NCBI GenBank assembly: GCA_034766995.1
Contig: CM068323.1
Coordinates: 18,426,112 to 18,490,111, forward strand
Length of the DNA: 64,000 nt
Reading direction: 5' to 3'
Source: Acanthacorydalis orientalis
Taxonomy: Eukaryota > Arthropoda > Insecta > Megaloptera > Corydalidae
Program-made: the position numbers and the translations under genes
The notes under the pieces: model-generated
Seen by the model: the letters and a program-made list of their open reading frames with translations, nothing else
What the model was told of the DNA's origin: nothing
Database searches by the model: none
Shown here: piece by piece, positions 35,054 through 49,520 of the stretch
Layout: each line of letters starts with the position of its first letter
How positions within the stretch are numbered: the stretch's first letter is position 1

Positions 35054-35597
35054 TAGTTTGTGTAAAATATTTTAAATTTTTTAATGTAAAGATCACGTTG
35101 AAGTCAGAATCATTACAAAAAGATTAAATAAATATTTGAAATAGGTCAAAGTTTGGAAACAAAAGCGTTTTTTGTATATTCAAAAGAAAATTCCTTTTTG
35201 CCTGAAAATAAAACTACATGATTAATGAATTTTATATTTACTTAACTAGGTATGAAAATTAAGTTTTGAATACCATGCGATTTCAAAAACATGGAGAGTT
35301 GTAGAAAGATGTACGATAGATATAATAAGAATTGGATACGAAATCAAACAAAAGAAATGGTTTGATTTGATTTAGTAAAGATTTTGGAATGGAAATGAAA
35401 CGTTTGAAAAGGGAAGATAATAGAAAATATGAACCAAAGGAAGAAAAAAATTCAAAAAATCCATCAACAAATAGACAGCATGCGGATGTTAGAAAATGTA
35501 CTGAAAATATATGAAAATAAAGTGTAAGTTCATTCAAATGAAAACAACTTTACATAATTAACGATAAAGTTAGATATTTAAATAAATATACATACTT

Positions 35598-35809
35598 ACA
35601 TATGCATGCATACATATATATATATATATATACATATATGTATATATATATGTACACACATGTGTGTATGTGTGTTTATATGTATAAACTTTCACATTAC
35701 CATTAACATTCACGTACATGAACATATCTTTAATCTACATATAATTACGTTCTAATCATTATCATATGTATATACACATTCATCACCTAGCTATTTATCA
35801 TATTCTTTG

Positions 35810-35867
<58 letters not shown>

Positions 35868-35868
35868 G
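35598..35868. repeat. Compound TA/CATA/TG microsatellite cluster
   Basis: Alternating CATA, (TA)n and TG tracts at 35,598-35,680 and 35,811-35,869 with a normal AT-rich interval between. Confidence 0.92.
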
Positions 35869-36347
35869 TATAGTCTATTTAAATTTTGATAGATGCGTTT
35901 GAGAGATGCAGTTAATTATAATGACAATTATAACATTACCGATTCGTTACACTAAATTTTCGACTAGAATTAATAATTGGTTATGGGTGATATGAATTAA
36001 TATTCGAGTCTGTTTGAATACTGTATGTTATACAAAGAGAACAATTTAAGGAATCGATATTTTGATATTAGAAAAATTCATTTGATATCATTTTCAGTAA
36101 ACGTTAAAAATATGTAACGTAATAAGATACAGTATTGTCAGATCCGTTGTGAAGTAAAGAAGTATTTCTTACTTCAATTCTAGCTAATCGAAAAATATTT
36201 TTTCATAACTCAATACCGAAACCAAAACAAACGTTTCTTAATTGAAATGGTTAATAAAGTATATTAACAAAAATCTATTTAAGGTATTAATTCATTTGTA
36301 AAGAAAAACTAACTAGAGTTATCTCTAAACTGTTTGCGATTTTATAA

Positions 36348-36349
<2 letters not shown>

Positions 36350-36401
<52 letters not shown>
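36350..36401. repeat. (TA)n then (ATT)n
   Basis: About 50 bp of TA followed by TTATTATTATT. Confidence 0.96.
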
Positions 36402-36404
<3 letters not shown>

Positions 36405-36814
36405 ATTATTATTTAAAAATCACTTGTTTATTTTAGAATACTAATTTTTAAATGTAGTTTATTCTCAAAAATAAGTTTTCGTGCTTTGTTATTTGTTTAA
36501 TTCCCTTTAAATGATATTTGAATCAATTAAAAATATGCAAATTTGAAAAACTAACTGTGATTTTAAATTTTGGAAGAAGGTATCCTCATACACATAAGAT
36601 ACTCAAATCTTATAAATTATCTGAGAATTATTTGATGTTTTTTTTAAAAAAAACCATTGAATACTTCTATATTTTTATCAATTTTAAACCTTTAAAACCA
36701 AATATTTGACTCTGAACTGAGAATATTAAGAATTATAATATATAAAAAAAGTATTAAAATTTAATACATAGTCTGAAGTAAAAGATATATATATATATAC
36801 TTACACACACTTAC

Positions 36815-36856
<42 letters not shown>

Positions 36857-37214
36857 ATGTGCGTGTGGACACAAATCCTTAAATTACAGGAAAAAAGCTA
36901 CTGAAACAGCCAAGTCATCAGTAAAAGTTATTATCGCCAATAAAAGGTACAATTAATAATTTAAACATAAGTAATCATTCCCTCAAATTACATAACAAAC
37001 TAGTAGAGGAGAAAAAACAATACATCTTGACGCAATTAATTTCGTAGTAAAAAATATATAAAATAACACCACGGCGCAACAATAAAAATAAACATCAAAC
37101 AGTTCATATTTTAGTTCGAATACACAGATAATCATCATAATGAATGATATTCAACTTCCGGCACAAAAACTACAAGAAGGAGAATAATAACGACGTGGTA
37201 AGCAAAAAAATATT

Positions 37215-37245
<31 letters not shown>

Positions 37246-39073
37246 GAGTGTGTATGTGTGTAAGATGGAACCTCAAACACCAATCAACTTTAAAAGAGAA
37301 ATAGCGTCCAGAGCTCGTTATACTTCTGTTATGTAATAATGATCGGACGATTATTTCTGTTTAATGAGTAGAAAAAAGTTCAGTTAGTTAGGTAGCATTG
37401 GGGTTGTCCTAAGAAAAATGTAATTAACGACTCGTCCAACGATGATACAAACGCATGTAACCAATGATCAGTCGGGTTTCTCATATACACACTGTTGTAC
37501 AAAAAAAAGATGGACTATTAATAAATATATCAGACGTGCACTTTTTTGTTCTTTTTTTTCGTCCGCACGGTCTGTAAAACCAATTTCGAGCAATACACGA
37601 ACAATATAACAGATTAATAAGAGAGATGTTATTTGGTATACGTTTTACTTTACATGCCTCTCTTTTTAGATGTACAAAAATAGAAAATAAAAATGTAATA
37701 TTAATTTTCTATGAGTGGAAGAAACAGAGATGAAAATATTTACAAGCTGATTAATACGTAAAATCATCGTTCTCTAATAAAGTTATTGCTATAATTTATT
37801 AAGAATGTTTATTTAATATTCTGTATTTTTATTTATTGATATTTATAAGTAGATATTTTAAAAAATTTCAAGTAAATTATTATAATTTTCTAAAGTTGTG
37901 TTTAAATAAATAAATGATAATAAATTAAAGCCAATTAAACAATGAAAGTTAAATAAAATCCATTGTAAATTATAATGATTTCAAACAAATATATTTATAT
38001 ACAAGCATAAAAAGTAAAAAAGCATAAAAAATTCTTAATTTAAAACTTGTATCATGTTTTATCCAATAATTAGGTCGGTGTACAGAACAAGATACAAATA
38101 AAACTATATTTCTATTAGTCTTTATTTTCTTAGAGAATATTTTCTCCGAGCTTCAGTATAAAAAAATTAAACCTAAAGAACATGTTATTGAAATATATAC
38201 AAACAACTAGCACTGTTCTTTTTTAGTATTTGCCTTCATATAAAAATTCATTGAATACATAGGAACGTGTAAATGTGAATGCATTATATATTCTGTTTCA
38301 GAGCTGGAATGCAGATTTTAATAGAATTTGTTTATTTTAATAAATAGAAACCATTTGGAACCAGAATAAAAACAGAACGTGGAAACTATCTTAAATTTTA
38401 AACACCGTTATTAAATCAACCGATGTCATTTAAAATATATTTTTTTCATGTAACTTTTCATGCTAAGAAGACATCATATAAAAGTGTAAGATTTGACTAT
38501 TTATTATATAAATATATAAAACTATACTTAATTACACAAATTATCAAAATATCGAATATTCATTTAAAGTACGAGTACTTATGCTTAATTTTAATACAGA
38601 ATCCATTTTTAATTTTAATATTTACTCTATTAAAAGATTTTTCATGTTTTGAAATAAATTGAAAATTGAAATCGATTAAATATATGAAAACATGAAACAT
38701 ACTAATAAATAAATATATATTTCTTAAAATAATCATATTTCATAATAATTAGAAAATTGTAACCCATTTTCAGATATTTATATGTTTTGTTTAAGTTAAA
38801 TATATTGTCAGTTCACTAAATGTTGTTATTTTATAAAATACTTTTATATAAAAAATATTTCTAAATTATTATATCACTTAAAAATTTGAATAATTAGTTG
38901 ATTGTATTTTTTAAAATTTAGTTTTCTAACCGAAAAATATACTTAAAGAAAATAAATATATTAAATTGATACATATTTATTATGAAGAAGAATATTAATA
39001 ATACCTATTATTATAAAGATTAATAATAATAAAGATAATGCTTTACTTTCTTGGTTGAGACAAATAAAATAAA

Positions 39074-39077
<4 letters not shown>

Positions 39078-39123
<46 letters not shown>
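39078..39123. repeat. (TA)n microsatellite
   Basis: Uninterrupted TA run. Confidence 0.96.
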
Positions 39124-39128
<5 letters not shown>

Positions 39129-41153
39129 TTGCTATATAGGTAATAAAAGATGAAGGGCATATTTTAAAATAATACATAAGATAAAGAAATAAAAACAAGT
39201 TATTGTCTTATAAACTAATTAATGAAAGTACATATAAAGTACGATATATGTGTACATATTGATTTGAAAACTAAGTATTTAATAAAATAATTGATGATTG
39301 CTGTAACGTTCTTCGTTAATTAAATAACGGATAAACTAAATAAAATATAAATCAATAAATAGTAAAATAATAATCACATGTACTATATTTTGTTCAGTCC
39401 GTTCCTGTTAAATACATATTACTATCTTATTAATAAAAAGACGACTCCTCACAATACAGCTTTGAGCAAAACAGTAATATGAAGAGAACAGAAATATCAT
39501 AATGTATAACGATTTATATTACCATCTCTTAGAGTTTTATCTCAACAAAAACTAAATTGATATTCCAAGTAGATAGCAGTATTGAAATACCATATTTTTT
39601 TACATAAAACAAGTTTTGTTATTAATAAACATTAATAATTGAACTTCGTTCTTATCCTCTATTCTTCTCTTAATAGTAAAATACGAAAACGTGTTATGAA
39701 AGTATAGTAATAAAATTAAATAATATAATATTTCTTTATCAAATAATAGAAAACACTTAAAATTTTTTTTTAAACATATTACTATTGAACAAATGGTAAT
39801 AGAGTGAAACAAATATTTAAGTAATTGATATTATCTCGTTTTTTTATTTTTGTTAATATAATTTATAAATAAAAATAATTATTTATAAAGAAAAAATTGT
39901 ATATTGTTGTATAAAAATATAATTTATCTATCTACCTATATATATATATTAAATAATAATCAATTCTTGTTCCGTACGAATTTTTCCTTTTTGTAAAAAA
40001 TATACATGTTCCTTCTATCAAACAATACTTTGAATTCATTACATATATAAACATGTCAAGTAAAGATAGTTTGATACAAATACGTGTCGAGAAAATAAAT
40101 TTTCTCTTTTATAAAACGTGTTCAAGGTACTATATATTCGAATTAAAATAGATGAGAATGAAAAGAAAGGAGAGTATACTAGAAAAGTCGAATTTAAGAT
40201 ATATCTGTTTTCGTCCAATGGACGAAAGCATCCATACTACGTTTCAGGTTGTAAATGAAAGAATTATTACACCTTGCGAAGTAAATGGAGAAGGTGATAT
40301 ATTGATCATATATCTGTTGATATTTCTGTTCTTGTTTTTTCAATATATTTTGACCATATATTAAAAGTTTTTGAAGTGTTATTCTGGTGGTTCTAAGTTT
40401 GTAATTATACTGAGGGTCAAAGTTGAACGAAGTTTTCATCACTTTTGAGATACGACCGTAACGCACCTGGCTATTGGAAACAAACAGAATCTAGATTCGA
40501 CTCTGAACTGGATGCAGATGTAGGTCTGTGTATCGAAAAGTCGATAGATATTTGTACAAGGAACCGGTATACGATTTTATTTAAATAATATTAGAAAACC
40601 TTTTTTTTAAAAAAATATTTCTTATCGATTCATAAACATTAACATGTTGCAAAATATTTAAAAAAACTTAAAAAAGAAACTTAATGAAAAAGAACATGAA
40701 AAAATTATATATAATTGTAGATTATTTTTATTAAAACATTCTTATTAATTTTTTCAATTCACAAAAATCGAAGAATTAATCTATAACGATATTGACACAT
40801 ATATCTTGGATATTACAATGAGAACTGTACTAATAAATACATTCAGAATTTAAATTCTGAATGTATAAATCTCAGATATCTTTCGCGATGAAAGTGATTG
40901 TCTTTCAAAAGTAAACCTTGACAGAAAATGAACTGATCTTTTAAGCTGTGTAAATGCTAATAACCTGTCACAAAAAAGTTTTTGTTATTGTAAAAATTCT
41001 AATATTCGAAACACCATGCTTGAATCAGATTATAACGCTCTTAGAAAAGAGATACAAACAAGTATTTTATCAAGATAACAAATCAAACTACTGTAGAAAT
41101 GTATATTTTAAGCTGGTATGTATATATGTCATATATTTTATAGTTTATTGCAA

Positions 41154-41189
<36 letters not shown>

Positions 41190-41197
41190 AATATATG

Positions 41198-41232
<35 letters not shown>
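41154..41232. repeat. TA/TG/TA compound microsatellite
   Basis: (TA)n, then (TG)n, then ATATGTATATAA and a second TA run; frames through it are repeat translations. Confidence 0.95.
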
Positions 41233-41233
<1 letters not shown>

Positions 41234-41696
41234 CAATGAATTAACACAGCAAGTGTCACTACAGTAGCAACCACTTTAGATGTTCCTTCCGAAACGTATA
41301 AAATCATACATTTTCCCATTATCACTGCTCCCTATCAGTATATGTTTGTATGTGTATATGAAACATCTATATGTTAATACATTCATATGTATGTATGAGT
41401 CTGTGTATGTGTGTATTTATAAAACTTCATTGAATCGAGGGATGTTCTTGACACTGTTCAGAGCCATCACATGAGGGGATAGAAACGTACGCCTCGTTTG
41501 ACTATATCCTATAAAAACAGTACGTCATAAAATCATAAGCATATGCGTTGATCATTGTACTCGATGTCATAAACAGAAGTTTATCCATCGTTGATAATTT
41601 TATAGTAATGTTGACTATATATATATATATATATACGTTCGTTGCTTTGATGAAATGGAAGTTTATTTATTACGTAGGGTAATGCACAGGAGGGTA

Positions 41697-41697
41697 A

Positions 41698-41752
<55 letters not shown>
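41697..41752. repeat. (TA)n microsatellite
   Basis: About 55 bp TA immediately after GGAGGGTAAG. Confidence 0.96.
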
Positions 41753-41753
<1 letters not shown>

Positions 41754-43499
41754 CGAATTTTCTATAAAACTATTCTAGAAAAGGCAAGTTAATAAAGTAG
41801 ATCATAAGAGATCATCAAACTTTAACACATATCCACCTAAATTGTGTATGTTTGTTCTATCGTTTCAGTAAATAAAACTAAAAGTTTAAGTTTAAAGATA
41901 TTTCTGTCATATGGCGTACTGAGGACGATTTTGACAATCAATAATAATATATTGAACATTTTTGATTGAAAAATTGTGGTGTAGTTTGTGAAGTGAAAAA
42001 ATAATCCACTTGTGAAAATGAATTTAGCCACAGTGTCAGAACTATTCTCCATTTTTTTGATAAACGTTTGTACTGTTATACATGAAATATTTTGATACTG
42101 AAAAATTATTTGACGATTATTCCACTTATTGTGTTTGCCATGTTCATATGTTTTTGAATTTATTATTTATTAATTATTTCCAGCTTTATCTTTCAGAATA
42201 TGTACGATACACATATTTTTTATCAATATCTACCATTCTTCTGATCGATAATTTAGAATACCTTTTTATAATTGACTTGTAAACTTACAATCATATATAA
42301 TGTTTCTTTTTTGTTTATACTATACATTTTTTATACTATACATTGTTTATGAACTGTATTCATATTGAAAAATGTAATATTATAATACAAAAACTTATAT
42401 ATATATATATATATATACATATATATATGAATATATAGAGGTGGGTAAAAAGATGCAAATATGAAATGTGCGTATGATATATGGTTGGTGGCGCGTGTTC
42501 AGAAATTGCGCGGGCACACTCACTCCATTCCGAATCATTACACATATTCTCTGTATGAGTAAGAGTAGATCCATACATACTCGTATATATATATATATAC
42601 TATTAAGTCCTATGTATATATGTCCTAGTGTTTGGATGGTTTATGTATTTAAAGAATAGATATATAAACATATTTGATAAATAGATAGGGAATCTAGTTC
42701 TTCTATTAGAAAACAGATTTAAGTATTTTAAGAAACTACATAATAGATGCTCTTACAGAATTTATAAAATAGTTATTAATAAATACTAAAATCCACTAAT
42801 TATACGTTTATATTTTTAACAAAAACATCCTAATAATTTTAAAATCATTAGATAATAGAACATAAAAATGAATTATATTATTGTAGACGTATGTTGTAGC
42901 ATCTCAAAGAAAAACGACGAGATGAAAAATATGTTGTTTTACAACTTTTATAAATATAAAAATTAAAATACCAGTACTGAATAAATTCTCATTTGGCTGT
43001 AATTCCTCAATTCATGACTTTTTTAAAACTGTTAAATAAATCCAGGTACGTATAGTTTTATTATTAATAGAAAAACTTGCAACCAATGAAAGATGTTTTC
43101 AGGTATAGGGAATTATTATCTTTATTAGTATTATATGTAAAATAATATTAATATATTTTTGATAAAATGTTTTTATGTATATTTGATTGAATGTTTTTAT
43201 CTGAAAATAAATGTTGAATTTAATACTTAGAATAATCTTTTATGACAAAATATTTATAGTCCAGGATTTATTTTTTTTGGAGAATTAACGGTTCTATATA
43301 ATGTTGTCATGGTGGTAGGTTTTCTATAATTGCTGTTAAAAAGGCTGTTGTATTTCTATTTTCTAATTAGTTAAAAGAAATTAATATTTGCTTTTATGTA
43401 AAAAGAAAACATTGAATATCGTCTTACTAGACTCTTTTTGAAACAAGTGAAAACTTATTTTCCTGTTATGAAATAGAAAATCGATTTATAATGTGAAGG

Positions 43500-43870
43500 T
43501 AGTGTTTAAGATGTAACGAAAACATCCATTCTAGTCGTCTCCAACACAAATCTATACACACACAGACACATCCATCCGAAGCGATAGAACGCAACGTCTG
43601 TACGATTCAGGAAGAGGCGCGACGCGCTCGAGATGAGTCCCAAACATCCGACGCCCGTCGTCCCGGTCCGTGTCCGGCCCACCCGACGCCACCGTCTTCC
43701 GTCCCATACCATCGAACGACGACCGTACACGCACGCAGACAATCAGACGTTGCGCTGGTGCATGCGTGCCACCCTTTTTTGCGCGACCGCACGATTTGAA
43801 TAGAGGATGTTTCTTTCGCCACCGCAGCGGAGCACTGGACCGTGCAATATTTGCCTAGTGTGGAATAATA
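43500..43870. other. CpG-rich islet, no gene assigned
   Basis: A sharp rise in G+C and CpG (GACGCCCGTCGTCCCGGTCC near 43,648). Overlapping frames of 60-78 codons on both strands reflect scarcity of stops and not a conserved protein. It could be a promoter, an untranslated exon or an enhancer. Confidence 0.4.
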
Positions 43871-44101
43871 TTTGAATTTTTATGAACGGGGGCCGCGCAT
43901 GTATAGAGTACGTACATTATGCGAATATTTTTTTCCTTTACGTACGGCCACAGATTCGTACAGTATGTGTATGTACGTCTGCTCTTTTTCATTTCATTTA
44001 TATTTTGATGCCGGTACAGTTTTGAATATTTCTCCAGAGGATGTTACTTTAAAATGACATATAAAGGCAGAATGGTGTAAAATAGCGGCGGTGTGAAACA
44101 A

Positions 44102-44145
<44 letters not shown>

Positions 44146-45060
44146 GTTCAATCCATAGAAAAATATATTTTGCAAGAAGTTATATAAGAAGTTTTAAATA
44201 AACAAGTTGTGACATGAAATTTTATTTTCTCTGTGTGCGAGGAAATATATTAAAATTCATGTCTAGTTTCAAGACATTATTAGTTTGATATTAAAATTTA
44301 ATTCATAGTAATTTTTTATCCTATAAGTAAATAATAAACAATAGAATAATTAATTGCACTTTTCAATAAACACACAATTTATAAAATTCAATAAATAGTC
44401 GGTCAATTACGATTATATTAAATGAATGAAATTGTCAAAAAGTGAAAATCTTTGAAAATTTTGCAGTTAATTTATTTAATACGTTTGAAAATTATCATTT
44501 ACGAAATTGTTAATTTTTTTAATAGATATTTTCATTAATGAAGATTTGTGATTGCACTTTAAGAAATTAAATGGTGTGGCAATATTAATTACTGGACGCA
44601 GATTTTAATTATTGTGCTTTTTTAGTTAGAATATATTCCTTTTAATTGTAAGTATGTCATGAATTGAACTTAATCGAACTGCTTATGAAGAATAATACTT
44701 CAGTAGATTAAACTTCTGTCAAATATTTACTAGTGCTTTATTTATAAGTCTCTGAACCAAGATAGGATATCCAGTAGTAATATATATAAATAAAACATTC
44801 CCATACATCTATAACAAAACATTATATACAATCGTTTACATCTTACAGATAAAGCAGACAGAACGACAACGCCGAAATAGAAAAACAAGCCAAACAAACA
44901 TTTTAATTCACGAATCCATCACTTGTAACAGTACTCTCTTCCGGACGTCCATATGAAAAATAGACAACATTATTAAACGTATTCCATATATACTCTCGTA
45001 CATATGCATGCATATATCTATATAATTTATGCCATTATATAAAGCCGTTGTCAAAATAGA
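43871..45060. other. AT-rich interval, nothing recognised
   Basis: Includes a (TA)n tract at 44,108-44,146. No sustained reading frame. Confidence 0.5.
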
Positions 45061-45400
45061 CGAAAGAGCATATTTCATTGTACGTGTGTTTTATACACAC
45101 TGACAATGGAATCTCTGTGACCGTTCATTGTTCTTAACACGTTTCGAAAACGTATAAAACGAGAGTGTCAGATTGGCGAGATACGAAGCAGGAACGTTTA
45201 AATGCAACGATCTGTGTATATTTATAAAGATGTCCGAATTGTACGTTGGGACATTATCGCAGGAGAAATCTTCGGTGCGCGCGCGCGATTTCAATTGTAT
45301 GTTAATGCAAGACGATGCGTCACTATTCCGTTTTCGATTCGACCAACACTTACTCCTGATCTACTTAAATATTTATGTTGATATTTAGAGATAAAGGAGA
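45061..45400. other. Small CpG-containing islet
   Basis: Contains GGTGCGCGCGCGATTTC at 45,273-45,289, including a pure GCGCGCGCG run that is unusual in this AT-rich window. Overlapping 67- and 71-codon frames on opposite strands are not recognised. Confidence 0.4.
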
Positions 45401-46001
45401 AAAAATGTGTTTCTTTCGAGTACCTTTAGATACTTCGCATTCATTTATAATGAAATGTATAAGAATTTCCTAATTAATATATCTTTCAGTGAGATAAAAC
45501 AAAAACGGTTTTTAGAAGAAAGGACATACAAGTCTAAACGTAAGATTAAACATTCACAACATAATCCTCTCCGCATTAATTTCTTAAATACATAACAATG
45601 TAAATATTAAAAAGCATCAATTAAATAAATCAAATACTCTCTTGAGAGTTGTATAAAAATGTCTCATTTTAAATTAGATGGGACAAGGAAACAAGTAGTT
45701 TATTTCGCTCAATTATTTGTAGATTACGATGCTTTTTCAATAATTATATTATCTAGAGTTAGATTACTGTTGAAGATTGATAATTATATTTATTGCTATA
45801 TTTAATTATCTATTTTAGTATATTCTAAAATCACATTATAAACATAGTAATTTCAGTTTTAATAATTAATTTATTATACCAGTGATTCAACATATGGAAA
45901 ACCCCTGCCTTATTGTATTGAAAAAAAGTAATGGCATGAACCGTTATTATTGTAACAAAGAAAATTAAACTGTATATTTACTGGAATTACAAAAACCATA
46001 T

Positions 46002-46048
<47 letters not shown>

Positions 46049-46950
46049 GAAACCACGTATAAACCGCCCACGCTATGCGATATACAAATCATCAAGTCAT
46101 AAGTAAGTCATTGATTCGCAAGTAAGTCAGTATCCAGATCATAACATTAGTTTTAAATTATAAGCTACTTCTATTCACCGACAACATGAAACGCAAAATC
46201 TAAAAAATAATTTTTTTTTATTAATTTAAAAAGGAGTCTAGTTCTCACACCTCAGCGCAGCACTATGTCGGTAGTGTTACTCCCATACGCAACAATTATT
46301 TTTTTATTGTTTCATTTGTATGAACGATTTACCTCTCCTTAAATAAATATTCCACATACTGATCCATTTATAAGAAAATCGTTCTAAAATTTAGTCTCAT
46401 AATCTATTTAAATGATATATGAATCTATTGTTTATTAAATATTAAAATAAGAAGATTTTTTTTAAAGAAATAATATATATATATATATAAACACACACAC
46501 ACTTATATAGATATATATTATAAATAATATATTGGGGTTGATTCAGAGATGCTGACATTATATTATTTCATACTATGTGTGCAGTGCGCGTGTGTGATTT
46601 ATGTGTTCACATTTTTTGAATTTTCACGAGGGTACGTCTGCCTGAAGAGAGACGTAAATATATGTATCTGCAATGTAGATATTTTTGTTTTATAATATTT
46701 GGATTTATTTCAATAATGATGTGGCACTAAATCAAATTTATAAATATTCTTGCTATTTCTAAAAGAAAATGTAACTGCTTGTTAAGATCATTAAAAAAGT
46801 ATAAAAGAAAGTACCTACATACTTTTTCGAATACAAAAGCACTCGTTTCGTATAAGACATAAAGTATGCCACTGAACATATGCTACTAATTAATCTGATA
46901 CAATATTTCACTATTTGGTTCTAATAACGCCTACGTCATTCACTAAATTC
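45401..46950. other. AT-rich interval, nothing recognised
   Basis: Contains (TA)n tracts at 46,013-46,045 and 46,470-46,510. No gene seen. Confidence 0.5.
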
Positions 46951-46979
46951 CATTAGTTTTAAAATAAAGCAATTTCGTC

Positions 46980-47420
46980 TGATATGAAATTAGCCACGCT
47001 CCTCTGCGATCTACTTATGCATCCATGAAAATTACAAAACCGTAACGAGAATTTCACGGGCAACTAACTATACATAACTGGATGGACAGCTAGTTACCGG
47101 ATCGTATATGTTCGTTTGGCGTTAATGCCGTCGCAGAACAAGAGGTTCGTACGTCGTTGACAGTTTTTGGGGTAGCGGACGGAATGGGGACGAAGAGGTG
47201 ACGAGATATTTATATAGGTTCCGATATAGAAACGTGCGACGGTGGTGGCGGACGTAGGGTGACGGTACTCCGATTGAGGGATGCCCACTCCGCCCACATA
47301 ATTACAGTGCTGATGCGTACGGAACGCGTGCAGTTACTAACCTGACGCTGACAACTTCACTGACGAGCCGGTGGTGTTTTCACCTCCGCCCTAATATCTT
47401 TATACCCTAATAGTCTCCTC
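46980..47420 (-). promoter_or_regulatory. CpG-rich islet with promoter- and donor-like signals on the minus strand
   Basis: Minus-strand reading gives GGGTATAAAGATATTAGG (about 47,400), then GCTCGTCAGTGAAG, which contains TCAGT, the arthropod initiator consensus, and then GCGTCAG|GTTAGTAAC, a canonical 5' splice site at 47,342. The TATA-to-TCAGT distance is about 43 bp, longer than the usual 30, so the pair may be coincidental. A 67-codon minus frame (47,094-47,297) lies downstream and is not recognised. Confidence 0.28.
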
Positions 47421-47447
47421 TTTGGTAAAGACTATAGGATATATACA

Positions 47448-47449
<2 letters not shown>

Positions 47450-47510
<61 letters not shown>
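47450..47510. repeat. (TA)n microsatellite
   Basis: Begins CATATATA and continues uninterrupted for about 58 bp. Confidence 0.96.
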
Positions 47511-47513
<3 letters not shown>

Positions 47514-47643
47514 TTATTTAATCAATTGTATGTCAAATAGATTACAATCAATATGATTACACAAGAAAATTATTTTTAAAAAATAAAGCACTATAGTAGA
47601 AAGAAGCGATATGCTTTGAAGGAATATTTTTATTAAATTATTG

Positions 47644-47678
47644 TTTTAGAAACCGTAATTTCAAAACGGTTTCTAAAA
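47644..47678. repeat. Perfect hairpin: 13-bp arms, 9-base loop
   Basis: TTTTAGAAACCGT is followed by nine bases and then its exact reverse complement ACGGTTTCTAAAA. It is isolated in AT-rich DNA with no coding frame. It is too short for a microRNA precursor and has no T-run typical of a terminator; it could be a relic of a foldback element. Confidence 0.85.
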
Positions 47679-47679
47679 C

Positions 47680-48441
47680 TACGTACACATACGTACCAGC
47701 TATGCACTACTTTCTGGTGAAGATAATATGAGTATTATTCACTTTAAGGTGTAAAATATACCCCGGGACTACATTTTGAAAAACATTATCATAGCCAGTA
47801 AAAGATAATTTAACAATGTGTGTACATAATATCTGATTATTATATTTATAAATAAATATTTCAAGAAATGAATCGACATTCAATTTCAAATTATTTATTA
47901 TTTTTATTAGTGCACAAAATAATCTCACATCTACAGTATTCGAAAAAAGTAAATGCCAATAGTAATTTCATAGCAGTAATTGATTAATTTGATAATTGAG
48001 AACATAAATATAGAATATAATTTATGTTGATTTTAAAACCACCACATTAAACAAACAAAAAGTAGAAATAAACTAAGAATGAACAGGTGCAAATATTACT
48101 CATAGAATCATTTTTTTACACTAATGGAAAGAGATATAAATTTCTCTTTTATACAATAATCATATTTATATTTTTTTATATAATCATTAAACATTTTTTG
48201 TAACGCATACAATGTAAGTTAATACACATACATTTGCAAATAAATATTTTCTTGAAAATTTACCCTAGACATCAATTTAATACTGGTTATATCTGACAGT
48301 TCATAAGATATTTTTGGATATCGACGGGGAGCTTATACATTGGCCTCGTTTTAATAGCAAAGTTTATTTTTTCAGGAAAGATGTTTTATATTAACGATAC
48401 ATACATACATGCATATACATATATATATATATATATACGAG

Positions 48442-48472
<31 letters not shown>

Positions 48473-49107
48473 TTTGAAATCGTTATTATTGATTTTTTTT
48501 AAGTCTTTCTCTAAATAATAAATAGAACTGTTTTGTATTTCTTTCCAGTAAATATTATTAATTAAAAAATATGTACGAAAAATTCTAAACAATTAAAATA
48601 TATATTTTTGATTCTTTAAGTTTGAAAATTACATAATTTATAAACTTGAAAATAGTTTTCATTTATTTGTAAAAAAATATAAAGAGGTCGAACTGTTTTA
48701 ATAAAATTAATGAAAAAAAAACGGGCAATTTCTTAATCTATTTTAAATATACATATTTCATATAGTTGCAGTAAATTTATTTAGTATTCAAATAAATCAT
48801 TACTTATTTTCAAAACTGTCCTGTAATATATTCGAACATTTAAGAGTTTCTTAAATTTTAATTCTCTAATTATAAGTAGTGTGTAACGATTCTTATAGTG
48901 ATTCTCTTTAAAAAGATTTCGAGTTTTCTTTCTTAGTATAGATCATTTTTTTCAAAGAATACGTCTGGTTAAGTAATGTTAATTAAACAAGAAGGTAATC
49001 AAGTATAAACCTTGAATTCTATTTTTACCAGAAATGATTTTATAGTGAAACTTAATTTCTCTTTTTTTATAAAACAAACAATTGTATAATTTTAACTGAT
49101 AAATTAC

Positions 49108-49179
<72 letters not shown>

Positions 49180-49220
49180 TTCGATGAATATTTATTTCCT
49201 GCCGATAAATTACAAAGACT
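47680..49220. other. AT-rich interval, nothing recognised
   Basis: Contains (TA)n at 48,418-48,470 and 49,112-49,175. No gene seen. Confidence 0.5.
49112..49175. repeat. (TA)n microsatellite
   Basis: One of the longest pure TA runs in the window. Confidence 0.97.
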
Positions 49221-49520
49221 AGGCGAATAGTCAGAATAAACGTAATATCACTGTAACACGTCGGACATAAATTAGACTCAATATATTAATTATTCAGCAT
49301 TTTTTACGACAGAGTTAAAATACAATAAAACACTATACAAGTCGTGTTTATTTCGTCCGGTATCAGTGGATCAACAATTTCGATCACGTTTTCGTGAAAT
49401 TACGTTCGTCAACCGGTCTCCGTTTCAAATTATTTTTTATCGTACGTCGTTAATTAACATTTTTATTGTCGGAAGTCGAACTCGGTCATATACATGTTTA
49501 TATCTGTCCGTGTACAGATA
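49221..49520. other. Weak CpG-containing islet
   Basis: Mildly GC-richer, with repeated CGTTCGT/CGTCGTT-like motifs near 49,385-49,450. No frame. Confidence 0.3.

Larger units (their letters stand above)
32081..43490. other. 11-kb AT-rich stretch without recognisable genes
   Basis: Read on both strands I see no frame above 100 codons, no splice-consistent exon series and no TE protein motif. Frames of 63-96 codons here have low-complexity Lys/Asn/Ile/Tyr-rich products. The stretch contains many (TA)n tracts listed separately. It is probably intergenic or intronic. Confidence 0.6.
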
